Assembly: GCA_045597345.1 (NCBI GenBank)
Contig: JAZLJW010000012.1
Location: 1-64,000 of the forward strand
DNA: 64,000 nt
Direction of reading: 5' to 3'
DNA from: Treponema_I sp045597345
GTDB lineage: Bacteria; Spirochaetota; Spirochaetia; Treponematales; Treponemataceae
Shown here piece after piece: positions 16,018 through 24,536 of this stretch (position 1 is the stretch's first letter; every line of letters starts with the position of its first letter). A program made the translations under genes and the position numbers. Under the pieces are notes generated by a model. It was not told the DNA's origin. It did not search any database and saw only the letters and a program-made list of their open reading frames with translations.

Positions 16018-18270
16018 CTATTGTAATCCAATCATCAGACAGAATTTTCCGTTTGTAACGCTATGGCCACCTCCCAGGGTAAAGTTACCAATGGGGGAAT
16101 GGAGAATAAGATACAGAGAGTAGCCGGCATCCGGTTTGAAACCAGAAATCTGCGGCAGAAGGAAGCCGCCTTTCAATTGGGCCTGCAGGATTGCAGGAAG
16201 ACCGAATACATTAAAGATACGTTGTTGAAACAGGAGCCCTGCCAGGGTAAATCCTGTGCTGAATGTTTCCGGCGCATATCCACACAGACCGTGATATCCA
16301 CCGTAGTCAGCGTAATTGCAGGTAAGGCGGGTATCACCATTCCGGTTGTCAAAGCTGAACTGTAGTCCCAGTGACGAGGTCTTTGGATTCAATTCAAAAA
16401 GATGTTTCCAGCTGAAAGAGAATCTTCCGACAGGGTCTACAACGTGATTGCTGAATGATGCACCTACCTCAACTATAGATTCCAGCCTGAATCCGTTCCA
16501 TCCTGTAATTTCATTCTGCAATGTATTCAATGCAAGAGTAAGTTTTCCTGTTCCGGTTTGGATCATGCCGGAAACTTCACCAATAGAATGCAGGTTATAC
16601 AGGTTATATTCACCAGCTGCAGTAACTGTTCCATAATACAGATACCTGTCAAGAAATCCTAAATGTGTAGAAAAACCGATATCTTCCAGCAGTGGTTTAC
16701 TGAAATAGGTATAGGCAGAATCTGGTGCCAGACCACCGTAAGTCAACTGAGCACCTGTATCAAGCTGGAGATAATTGTTCCGCATGATACCGATTACTGG
16801 TCGCAGGTTAAATCCCACCATCAAGGATTTACCGATGGATGAGGAGAGGTCCCAGAAAAACGGGTTATTTTTCCGGATTCGCAGATTAAGTTCAGGACGC
16901 ATTGTTCCGTCAAGTCTGTTATTGGGGTTATGTATATATAAGGCAGGAGTACCGCCGAGACTTATGGAACTGGGATTCTGGTTGTAATGATCTGCTTTCA
17001 GAATCAGAGTACAAGTATCATCAGTTAAACCAGGAGCTGTTTCAAAACTGAAAGAGGCCAGATTGAATTTTGTCTGATCTTTGGCAAGTTGTGCAATGAG
17101 ACGGGAAATCTGTTGTTCAGTAAGTTCCTGTTGCAGAATCCAGGCATATTCTTTTTCCTGTGGTAGTGGGACAGGGTTATTCATAGAAATGTCCTTGATG
17201 ATAACTGCATCAACAACAGGATTCTGTAAGTAACGGTAATAGCTGACCCGATCATAGTCCTGCGGTGTAATGGTGACACCCTGTTTCTGCAGGCGTAAAG
17301 CAATTTCATGTAGTTCCTGGCGTTTACTTTCTACTGCAATCTTTCCTTTGGCAATGATTTCATCTGAAAATGGAAATGACAGGGTACCATAAGGAGATAC
17401 ATCATGGCGTATCAAAACGTCTGCATAGGGATACTGTGCCACTACTTTCGGGTCTATCATCAGGTTGTAGACATGTGATGCCATACTATCGAGAGTCTGC
17501 AGCTGACTTTCGTTTGTTTCGATCGTAGTTCCGACATCAGAAGCAATAATGATGTCTGCCCCCAGGTCTGCAGCCAGTTTAACGGGCATATTGTTGACGA
17601 TACCCCCATCCAGGGCATACCGGCCATTCCCTGTTGGTGACGGCGTAAAAAGCAGGGGTAGACTCATGCTGCAACGAACTGCCTGAAGCAGAGATCCGTG
17701 GTCAAATACGATTTCTTCACTGGTCATCAGGTCTGTGGCTACGGCACGAAAGGGTATGGGCAGCTGGTCAAAACTACTGATGTTGTAGTCTTTCAGCAGG
17801 CAGGTGGCGAGAAAGTTCAGGACTTTTCCGTCGCCCAGAATGGAAGGGGTTGCACCGAATCCGTATTCAGAGAGTGAAAGACTGGCCAGGTTATCGTCAG
17901 TATATTTAAAGGCTTCCGGATAAAAGGGGTCGATGGCAGAGGACCGTTCCAAGAGGAGCGTCATCATATCGTTACTTGAAACGATTTCCCGGATATCTTT
18001 GGGACTGTATCCCGATGCATACAGGGAACCGACAAGGGCACCCATGCTGGTTCCGGTGATTAAATCAATGGGGATACCTTCTTCTTCCAGGGCCTCAAGC
18101 AGGGCTATATGGGCAAACCCTTTGGCCCCACCGCCGCTTAATACAAGGGCAATTTTCGGTCGTTCTGAGGATGTGGCGTCCTGGACCTGTGCAGATACTG
18201 TCTGCGCAATCAGGGTAGAAACTAAAAAAAAGCTCAGTACGAGTGCAGATAGAGTACGTGCAAATCTCAT
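16018..18270 (-). CDS. Patatin-like phospholipase with C-terminal outer-membrane barrel (PlpD-like), copy 2
   Basis: This 750-residue paralogue of the preceding entry has the same domain order. The signal peptide begins with the same 12 residues. Patatin motifs are 'LSGGGAKGFAHIA', 'GTSMGALVG' and 'LDGGIVNNMP'; a linker with 'DQTKFNLASFSFETA' precedes a beta-rich C-terminal ~350 residues ending 'FCLMIGLQ'. The patatin halves are much closer than the barrel halves, which suggests the surface part has diversified. All catalytic residues are kept. It starts 28 bases after the DUF1667 gene on the same strand, so it could be read through from the glycerol operon as well as from its own -10. Confidence 0.82.
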   Translation of the reverse strand: MRFARTLSALVLSFFLVSTLIAQTVSAQVQDATSSERPKIALVLSGGGAKGFAHIALLEALEEEGIPIDLITGTSMGALVGSLYASGYSPKDIREIVSSNDMMTLLLERSSAIDPFYPEAFKYTDDNLASLSLSEYGFGATPSILGDGKVLNFLATCLLKDYNISSFDQLPIPFRAVATDLMTSEEIVFDHGSLLQAVRCSMSLPLLFTPSPTGNGRYALDGGIVNNMPVKLAADLGADIIIASDVGTTIETNESQLQTLDSMASHVYNLMIDPKVVAQYPYADVLIRHDVSPYGTLSFPFSDEIIAKGKIAVESKRQELHEIALRLQKQGVTITPQDYDRVSYYRYLQNPVVDAVIIKDISMNNPVPLPQEKEYAWILQQELTEQQISRLIAQLAKDQTKFNLASFSFETAPGLTDDTCTLILKADHYNQNPSSISLGGTPALYIHNPNNRLDGTMRPELNLRIRKNNPFFWDLSSSIGKSLMVGFNLRPVIGIMRNNYLQLDTGAQLTYGGLAPDSAYTYFSKPLLEDIGFSTHLGFLDRYLYYGTVTAAGEYNLYNLHSIGEVSGMIQTGTGKLTLALNTLQNEITGWNGFRLESIVEVGASFSNHVVDPVGRFSFSWKHLFELNPKTSSLGLQFSFDNRNGDTRLTCNYADYGGYHGLCGYAPETFSTGFTLAGLLFQQRIFNVFGLPAILQAQLKGGFLLPQISGFKPDAGYSLYLILHSPIGNFTLGGGHSVTNGKFCLMIGLQ

Positions 18271-18283
18271 ACTGAGCAGTATA
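18231..18283 (-). promoter_or_regulatory. Start-codon inverted repeat and -10 of patatin copy 2
   Basis: GCTCAGTA (18232-18239) and TACTGAGC (18270-18277) flank the start, as in copy 1. The minus-strand TATACT is at 18278-18283, seven bases before the ATG. About 50 bases here are identical to 15951-16003. Confidence 0.5.
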
Positions 18284-18298
18284 ACGCAAAGAAACGGA

Positions 18299-18703
18299 CT
18301 AGTCTTTGGCTACATTGGCGCAGGCAACAACGTTGATGCCGGTGCCGAGAATATCGTGTATCAGAATCTGGCCCAGAGCTACTGGAGCTGCCACGTGGGC
18401 ACGGCGGATAACTTCCATGCACTGCAGCTGCAGTTTCTTGGGAACTTCGCCCTTGGTTTTTACCGGAACAACGGGCATAACACCGCCATCAACCGAAATG
18501 GTTGTGGTGATGGTACGTGTTGGGTTCAGCAGTTCCCGTTCTGCATAGGCAGGTCCGCGTGGACAGGTGTTGTCGGTAACTTTGGTAACGCGGCGGGTAA
18601 CACCATCGTCTTCAATGGTAACTTCCATGGTGCATCCCATGGGGCAGATGATGCAGGTCATGGGCATGGTTTCGGTTTTTACTTCTTTTACTGCGTCAGA
18701 CAT
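18299..18703 (-). CDS. DUF1667 protein, companion of glycerol-3-phosphate dehydrogenase
   Basis: This 134-residue protein has an N-terminal cysteine cluster, 'CIICPMGCTMEV' plus 'CPRGPAYAERE', suited to binding an Fe-S cluster or zinc, followed by 'PTRTITTTI' and a C-terminal domain. This is the DUF1667 family, which in Thermotoga-like and clostridial gene sets sits with a GlpA-type dehydrogenase and an FAD oxidoreductase. Its start overlaps the upstream gene's stop by one base (TAATG). It is likely an electron-transfer subunit of the anaerobic glycerol-3-phosphate oxidising complex; this role is inferred from context. Confidence 0.82.
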   Translation of the reverse strand: MSDAVKEVKTETMPMTCIICPMGCTMEVTIEDDGVTRRVTKVTDNTCPRGPAYAERELLNPTRTITTTISVDGGVMPVVPVKTKGEVPKKLQLQCMEVIRRAHVAAPVALGQILIHDILGTGINVVACANVAKD

Positions 18704-19992
18704 TATTCAACATCCTCCTCTGGAATTTCGATGGCTACAGTCAGGTTACCTTTTACCTGGGCAAGCTGTGTCGGATTCAATTCTACAACCTGCATTTCGC
18801 CGGGACGTACAACCTTTTTCTTCATGGATTTAATACGCTCATCGTTGGAGTACACTACAATCTGTACATCGCGGTATACGTCGGTGGGGCGGAACATGAT
18901 GGATACGTTCTTTTCGCTGGTGGTTGAATCCAGATACTGGGGAACGGTGTATCGCACACGGTTACCGGCACGAAGGACGATATGTTGTGCGTCTCCGTTG
19001 GTTTTACCCTGTACGTACAGGGCAGCGTTTTCTCCGGCACGCAGGGATTCAGCAGTTACAAAGTCTACCAGGTCATGTACGTGAACGGTATTACCACAGG
19101 CAAAGATTCCGTCTACAGAAGTCTGCATCCGTTCGTTTACGATAGGACCGGAAGTTGATGAATCGATGGAAACACCGGCACCGGTTGAGATTTCGTTTTC
19201 AGGAATCAGACCTACAGAAAGCAGAACCGTATCACATTCAATGTATTCTTCTGTTCCCGGAATAGGGCGGCGGTTTTTGTCTACCTGAGAAACGGTAACA
19301 CCTTCTACGCGCTGTTTACCGTGAATCTGGGTAATGGTGTGGCTGAATTTCAACGGAATGTTGAAGCTTTCTACACACTGCTTGATGTTACGGGTAAGAC
19401 CGCTGGAGAAAGGCATTACTTCGCAAACCAGTTTAACTTCGGCACCTTCCAGAGTCATACGGCGTGCCATAATCAGGCCGATGTCTCCCGAACCCAGAAT
19501 TACTACTTTTTTACCGGGCAGGTAGCCGTCAATGTTTACAAAGCGCTGGGCAGATCCTGCGGTAAAGATACCTGCGGGGCGGGTTCCCGGAATAACCAGG
19601 GCACCACGGGTACGTTCGCGGCATCCCATGGAAAGAATAACGGCTTTGGCAGAAATGAGCATCAGGCCGTCTTTGGTGTTGATGGCAGTTACCTGTTTAC
19701 CGTCTTTGGTGTTGGCAACTTCCAGAACCATGGTGTCGGTTTTGTATTCAATACCCAGTTCTTCAACTTCCTTAACAAAGCGTCCTGCATATTCGGGACC
19801 AGTCAGTTCTTCGCCAAAGTGGTGCAGACCGAATCCGTTGTGGATACACTGGAGCAGAATACCGCCAAGACGGGTATCACGTTCCAGAATCAGAATGCTT
19901 TCTGTGCCGGCTTTACGTGCGGCAGTTGCAGCGGCAAGACCGGCAGGTCCACCGCCAACAATAACGATATCGTACTGTAAATTTGTTGACAT
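18703..19992 (-). CDS. FAD/NAD(P)-dependent oxidoreductase of the glycerol operon
   Basis: This 429-residue flavoprotein has an FAD-binding Rossmann motif 'IVGGGPAGLAAATAARKAG' near residue 10, a second nucleotide fold at 'VVILGSGDIGLIMARRM', and an FAD-contacting 'DGIFACGNTVHVHDLVD'. A central 'GCRERTRGALVIPGTRPAGI' is typical of this subgroup. It lacks an obvious CxxC disulfide pair. The start at 19992 has AGAAGG upstream; the longer frame to 20046 overlaps the previous gene. It overlaps glpA's coding end slightly less than the long form would. It probably passes electrons from the GlpA-like partner to NAD or another carrier. Confidence 0.85.
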   Translation of the reverse strand: MSTNLQYDIVIVGGGPAGLAAATAARKAGTESILILERDTRLGGILLQCIHNGFGLHHFGEELTGPEYAGRFVKEVEELGIEYKTDTMVLEVANTKDGKQVTAINTKDGLMLISAKAVILSMGCRERTRGALVIPGTRPAGIFTAGSAQRFVNIDGYLPGKKVVILGSGDIGLIMARRMTLEGAEVKLVCEVMPFSSGLTRNIKQCVESFNIPLKFSHTITQIHGKQRVEGVTVSQVDKNRRPIPGTEEYIECDTVLLSVGLIPENEISTGAGVSIDSSTSGPIVNERMQTSVDGIFACGNTVHVHDLVDFVTAESLRAGENAALYVQGKTNGDAQHIVLRAGNRVRYTVPQYLDSTTSEKNVSIMFRPTDVYRDVQIVVYSNDERIKSMKKKVVRPGEMQVVELNPTQLAQVKGNLTVAIEIPEEDVE

Positions 19993-20012
19993 ATTGTTTA
20001 CCTTCTTCTGCC

Positions 20013-21488
20013 TTACCGTGATTTGCTGTTGAGGATGTATGAACATCCACCGTTCTTTGTTACTGCGGTCATGGGAATGTTGCGCTCACGGCTGATGATT
20101 TCAGTTACGCGCGGTGAACAGAAACCGCCCTGACAGCGGCCCATGCCGGCACGGGTGCGGCGTTTTACACCGTCTAAGTCTGCAGCTCCAACAGGACATT
20201 TGATGGCACGGACAATTTCGCCTTCCGTAATCATTTCACAGCGGCAGATGATGCGGCCGTACAGCGGATCTTTTTCAATCAGTTCTGCCTTGCGTTCCGG
20301 AGTTGCGTCGCGGAATGATTCAATACCTTTATGAACAGGAATGAAGTCCTTGTTTTCTGTCATGGCAAGGCCGGCTTTTTTTAAGAGGTCAACTACGTAG
20401 TAACCGATGGCAGGTGCAGCGGTAAGACCAGGCGAGCAGATACCGGCAACATTGATGAATCCTTTTGCCTTTTCGTCTTCTTCAATGATGAAGTCTCCCA
20501 CAGGAATATCTTCGGCACCGTCTTTTCCCGGCCAGTAAGCAATGGCGCGGATACCGGCAAAACTGTTGATGATATTGCGGCGTGGGAGGTTAGGAACAGA
20601 TTTTTCACCTTTTATCATGATCAGGTCCTGGCCGGCAGGAGTTGTTGCCGTATCGTCTTTGGTACCGTGATCACCGGCAGATGGTCCTACCAGAATGTTG
20701 CCGTCAACAGTTGGGGATACCAGTACCCCTTTACCCAGAGCATCAGGTGTCTGGAAAATGGTGTGGTTTGCCAGTTTTGAGCAGTTGCTGTCCAACAGGA
20801 AGTATTCACCGCGGCGTGGTTTAATGATGAACTCTTTTGCGCCGGCCATCTTACTGATGACATCTGCAAAAAGACCTGCAGCATTAACTACATAGCGTGT
20901 CTGGATGTCACCTTTCCCGGTGTGCAATGTCCATAAGTCCCCTGTTTTTTCTGGAGCAGTAATGCCGTGTACTTCTGTCTCGCGCATGAGCTGCACACCG
21001 TTTTCTACGGCGTTTTCTGCAATGGACCAGGTTGTCTGGTAGGGACTGATAATGGCAGCAGTTTCTGCCAGAAGAGCTCCCTGTGCTTCTTCAGCAATGT
21101 GTGGTTCCATTTCAACCAGTTTTTCGCGGTTTATGATGCTTAAGCCTTTAACACCGTTTTTCAATCCCCGGTCATACAGCTTTTTAATGTGTTCCATATC
21201 AGCATCACTGAAGCCAACAACAAGGGATCCGATGTTTTTGTAATCAAAATGCAGTTCCTGTGCCCAGGTGGGATACAGTTCACTGCCCTTAACGTTAAGA
21301 ACAGCCATCAGTGATCCTGGTTCAGGGTCATATCCGGCATGGATGATACCGGAATTTGCCTTTGAAGTTCCGCATGATACATCGTTTTCTTTTTCAATCA
21401 TGCAGACATTCAGTTTGTACATGGAAAGGCACCGGGCAATGGAAGCGCCGATAATGCCTGATCCGACTATGGCTACGTCGTAAATCAT
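20013..21488 (-). CDS. glpA: Anaerobic glycerol-3-phosphate dehydrogenase, GlpA-like, with BFD-type [2Fe-2S] domain
   Basis: The protein has 491 residues. The N-terminal DAO-type FAD domain begins 'DVAIVGSGIIGASIARCLS' and contains 'SGIIHAGYD'. The C-terminal ~85 residues are a bacterioferritin-associated-ferredoxin-like domain with four Cys: 'CRCEMITEGEI' and 'GRCQGGFCSPRV'. It oxidises sn-glycerol-3-phosphate to dihydroxyacetone phosphate, with electrons passing via the flavin and Fe-S centre. AAGGAGAG precedes the ATG. It lies 16 bases after glpK and before the FAD oxidoreductase and DUF1667 genes, which fits a three-subunit complex. A GlpC-like subunit is absent here. Confidence 0.87.
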   Translation of the reverse strand: MIYDVAIVGSGIIGASIARCLSMYKLNVCMIEKENDVSCGTSKANSGIIHAGYDPEPGSLMAVLNVKGSELYPTWAQELHFDYKNIGSLVVGFSDADMEHIKKLYDRGLKNGVKGLSIINREKLVEMEPHIAEEAQGALLAETAAIISPYQTTWSIAENAVENGVQLMRETEVHGITAPEKTGDLWTLHTGKGDIQTRYVVNAAGLFADVISKMAGAKEFIIKPRRGEYFLLDSNCSKLANHTIFQTPDALGKGVLVSPTVDGNILVGPSAGDHGTKDDTATTPAGQDLIMIKGEKSVPNLPRRNIINSFAGIRAIAYWPGKDGAEDIPVGDFIIEEDEKAKGFINVAGICSPGLTAAPAIGYYVVDLLKKAGLAMTENKDFIPVHKGIESFRDATPERKAELIEKDPLYGRIICRCEMITEGEIVRAIKCPVGAADLDGVKRRTRAGMGRCQGGFCSPRVTEIISRERNIPMTAVTKNGGCSYILNSKSR

Positions 21489-21504
21489 TGTAACTCTCCT
21501 TTTT

Positions 21505-22998
21505 TTATTCCTCTTCCCATTTAGAAGCGCGCTCTACAGCTTTTTTCCAGCCGGCATACAGTTTTGTCCTCTTTTCTGCATCCATCTGGGGGGTAAACAC
21601 CTTGTCAGTTACACGGCGCTGGAGAATTTCCTCTTTATCCTTCCAGAATCCGGTAGCCAGACCTGCAAGATAGGCGGCTCCAAGTGCGGTAGTTTCTACA
21701 TTTTTAGGGCGGCAAACCTGAGTATCAAGAATGTCAGACTGGAACTGCATCATGACATCGCTGACACAAGCACCGCCATCTACGTTAAGGGTGTTGATCT
21801 TTACACCGGAATCAGCAACCATGGCATCAAGAACGTCTTTAACTTCATATGCAATACCTTCAAGAGCTGCACGGCAGATATGGGCACGTTTTACGCCACG
21901 GGTAAGGCCGATAAGGGTTCCGCGGGCATACATATCCCAGTAGGGTGTTCCAAATCCTACAAAGGCTGGTACCAGATAGCAGCCATTGGCATCGGGTACG
22001 CTTTCGGCAAGGCGGTCAACTTCAGGTGCAGAAGATATCAGTTCAACTTCATCGCGCAGCCACTTAATGACAGCGCCACCAATAAAAACAGATCCTTCAA
22101 GGCAGTACTGCACTTTACCGTTCATGCCCAGAGCGATGGTGGTTAAGAGACTTTCTGATACTACCGGTTTATCGCCGGTGTTCATGAGCATGAAACAGCC
22201 GGTACCGTAAGTATTTTTTGCATCCCCTTTGTTGAAGCAGCCCTGGCCGAAAAGAGCAGCTTGCTGGTCGCCAACGGCAGAAGCAATAGGTACGGAAAAT
22301 CCGCAGATTTCAGGATCGGTGTTGCAGTAAATGGCACTGGAATCTTTTACTTCAGGAAGCATACACCGGGGAATATCAAGCAGTTTTAAAAGATCATTAT
22401 CCCAATCAAGTTCATAAATGTTGTACAGCATGGTGCGGCAAGCATTGGTAACGTCTGTCACATGACATTTTCCGCCGGAGAGTTTCCAGATCAGCCAGGT
22501 ATCAATAGTTCCTGCAAGAATTTCGCCATTTTTAGCCCGTTCACGGAGTCCCGGTACCTCATCCAGAATCCATTTAATCTTGGTAGCTGAAAAGTATGCA
22601 TCAATCAAAAGACCGGTTTTTTCTTTAATGATGTCACCATACCCTTCTTTAGTGAGTTTTTCGCATAGGGGGGCAGTACGGCGGCATTGCCATACAATAG
22701 CGTGATACACAGGTTTACCGGTAGCTTTATCCCACAGTACTACGGTCTCTCTCTGGTTCGTAATACCAATGGCAGCAATTTCATCCATTTTAATTTCAGT
22801 ATCAATAATAACCTGCTGCATGACACCCAGCTGGCATTTGAACAGTTCCTCGGCATCATGTTCAACCCAACCTGGCTGGGGGTAATACTGGGTAAATTCC
22901 TTCTGCTTGGAGCCCAAAGGTTTTGCACTTTTATCGTACACAATGGCACGGGACGAGGTTGTCCCCTGATCAAGTGCGATAACGTATTTTTTTTGCAC
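21505..22998 (-). CDS. glpK: Glycerol kinase
   Basis: This 497-residue FGGY-family kinase starts 'KKYVIALDQGTTSSRAIVYD' (phosphate-binding loop) and carries 'GITNQRETVVLWDK', 'KNTYGTGCFMLMNTG' and 'VDGGACVSDVMMQFQSDIL'. It phosphorylates glycerol to glycerol-3-phosphate, the substrate of the next gene. The start is GTG with a consensus AAAAGGAGG site. The E. coli allosteric loop GGKGGTR is not present in the equivalent place ('NTDPEICGFSVPI'), and the Gram-positive phospho-His site is also missing, so neither fructose-bisphosphate nor PTS control is expected by those routes. Confidence 0.95.
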   Translation of the reverse strand: MQKKYVIALDQGTTSSRAIVYDKSAKPLGSKQKEFTQYYPQPGWVEHDAEELFKCQLGVMQQVIIDTEIKMDEIAAIGITNQRETVVLWDKATGKPVYHAIVWQCRRTAPLCEKLTKEGYGDIIKEKTGLLIDAYFSATKIKWILDEVPGLRERAKNGEILAGTIDTWLIWKLSGGKCHVTDVTNACRTMLYNIYELDWDNDLLKLLDIPRCMLPEVKDSSAIYCNTDPEICGFSVPIASAVGDQQAALFGQGCFNKGDAKNTYGTGCFMLMNTGDKPVVSESLLTTIALGMNGKVQYCLEGSVFIGGAVIKWLRDEVELISSAPEVDRLAESVPDANGCYLVPAFVGFGTPYWDMYARGTLIGLTRGVKRAHICRAALEGIAYEVKDVLDAMVADSGVKINTLNVDGGACVSDVMMQFQSDILDTQVCRPKNVETTALGAAYLAGLATGFWKDKEEILQRRVTDKVFTPQMDAEKRTKLYAGWKKAVERASKWEEE

Positions 22999-23059
22999 AG
23001 AATCCTCCTTTTGATGATCAAAGTCTCAACGGAACCTGATCACAAATCTGTGTGCAATC

Positions 23060-23088
23060 ATTTTACCACTGAGAATTGGTTCTGAGTA
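23060..23088 (-). promoter_or_regulatory. Candidate promoter of the glycerol operon
   Basis: On the minus strand TACTCA (23083-23088), 17-base spacer, TAAAAT (23060-23065) preceded by TGG (extended -10). Between it and glpK lie CACAGATTTGTG and two TGATCA motifs (~23000-23055), possible operator elements. The rest of 22999-23246 is A/T-rich intergenic DNA. Confidence 0.4.
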
Positions 23089-23211
23089 GAAAAAATATCA
23101 CGGGAAGAATCTGCCTATTATGTTGATAGTGATGTTATTTCACACTGAAAGCACAAAAAATTACAAAAAGCAATAAAAAAAAAAGTGAAATCGGTCTTAA
23201 GAAAATTTTTT

Positions 23212-23240
23212 TTTACAAGTAGGTTTGTGTCATTTACCAT
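23212..23240 (+). promoter_or_regulatory. Putative leaderless promoter of the HD-GYP gene
   Basis: TTTACA (23212-23217), 17-base spacer, TACCAT (23235-23240), then six bases (GCTAGT) to the ATG at 23247. No Shine-Dalgarno sequence precedes that ATG. An alternative is an ATG at 23262 with AGGG upstream, driven by TGCTAGTAT. Confidence 0.45.
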
Positions 23241-23246
23241 GCTAGT

Positions 23247-24536
23247 ATGACACCAGGGCTGATGTTCAACCTTACCAGTGATACTTTTGATATTCTCATC
23301 TCTTCCATTCTTGTTATCAGCCTTGTTGTAGATCAGGCAAACAACAACAGGCTGCATAAATTTTTTACCTGGATGGTATTGTTGAACGTTGCCATGACGA
23401 TAAGTGACATACCAAAATGGATACCCCATGGAGCCATGAGTCACGATGTATATCACACTATGCTGGTTGCAGGTAGTGCAGCCTATTACGTATTCTTTGA
23501 TATGCTTTTGTGTGCATTCTTTTTTTATGAATGTGAGTATGTCAGTAAAGCAATAAAAATCCCTCTGATTGTTCAGCGTTGCATGGCAATTTTTTCAGTG
23601 GGTGTTGGTATCTTGATATTGGTAGCAATGCCGTTTGGGTTATTTTTCTCCGTTTCTGATACGGATTATGTCAGTATGGGGATTATGTATCCGTTGTTAC
23701 TTGGAAGCTATATCATTCAGGAATTGTTCTGTCTGTATGTTCCGCTTCGGACGTTTACATCCATGCGTACTAAAGAAATGGTATTTATCTTTGCGTATGC
23801 TATTTTCCCTATTCTGGCGCTGGCATTCCAGTCAATTTACGAGACCTGGGCCATACAGAATATTGCTAATACATTAGCACTGCTTCTTGCGTATATTAAT
23901 GTTCAGACAGAATCCAACTTCAGAAACCAACAGAAACAGGCAGAGAACCTGACTCATGTACTGGTAGAATCCATAGAAGCAAAAGACCTGTATACCAAGG
24001 GTCACTCGGCACGGGTTGCCAAATATACCTATGAAATTGCCTATCGCATGGGGTATAACCAGCAGCAGCTGAGGAATATTTATCTGGTGGCTCTGTTGCA
24101 CGATGTTGGAAAAATGGGAATACCAGATGCCATCATCAATAAAAATGGACGACTGACTGACGAAGAAATCAGGGTTATCAGACGGCATCCAAAAATCGGT
24201 GCCAGTATTCTTAAAGAATTCCCCCAGTTTGCAGAAGGTGCGCTGTATCATCATGAACGCTATGACGGCAAGGGATACCCTGAAGGATTAGCAGGCCACA
24301 AGATTCCTGAAACTGCACGGATTATTGCAGTTGCTGATTCATATGACGCCATGACCAGTAACCGCAGTTATCGCCGCATTATGGAACAGCAGGATGTCCG
24401 CAGGGAGATAATCCGTGGTATGGGTACGCAGTTTGATCCCCGGGTTGCAGACATAATGGTGGATATTATTGACGAAGACACAGAATACAAAAACCGTCAG
24501 CACGCTGATGAAAGTAATGACTTGTACCTATCATGA
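23247..24536 (+). CDS. Membrane HD-GYP domain phosphodiesterase
   Basis: The protein has 429 residues. Residues ~1-225 hold six to seven hydrophobic segments forming a membrane sensor of unknown ligand. Residues ~235-410 are an HD-GYP domain with 'HSARVAKYTYEIA', 'ALLHDVGKMGIPD', 'HHERYDGKGYP', 'IIAVADSYDAMTSNRSYR' and 'GTQFDP'. All metal-binding residues look intact, so it should hydrolyse cyclic di-GMP. The start at 23247 fits a promoter with a leaderless layout; 23262 is possible. Its stop overlaps the convergent GH31 gene by six bases. It lies close to an EAL protein, making this a c-di-GMP turnover region. Confidence 0.9.
   Translation: MTPGLMFNLTSDTFDILISSILVISLVVDQANNNRLHKFFTWMVLLNVAMTISDIPKWIPHGAMSHDVYHTMLVAGSAAYYVFFDMLLCAFFFYECEYVSKAIKIPLIVQRCMAIFSVGVGILILVAMPFGLFFSVSDTDYVSMGIMYPLLLGSYIIQELFCLYVPLRTFTSMRTKEMVFIFAYAIFPILALAFQSIYETWAIQNIANTLALLLAYINVQTESNFRNQQKQAENLTHVLVESIEAKDLYTKGHSARVAKYTYEIAYRMGYNQQQLRNIYLVALLHDVGKMGIPDAIINKNGRLTDEEIRVIRRHPKIGASILKEFPQFAEGALYHHERYDGKGYPEGLAGHKIPETARIIAVADSYDAMTSNRSYRRIMEQQDVRREIIRGMGTQFDPRVADIMVDIIDEDTEYKNRQHADESNDLYLS

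Noticed and set aside
23099..23140. CRP-like operator upstream of glpK
   Set aside because: The half-sites (TGTGA and ATCAC) are one base off the required spacing, and no such regulator is known here.
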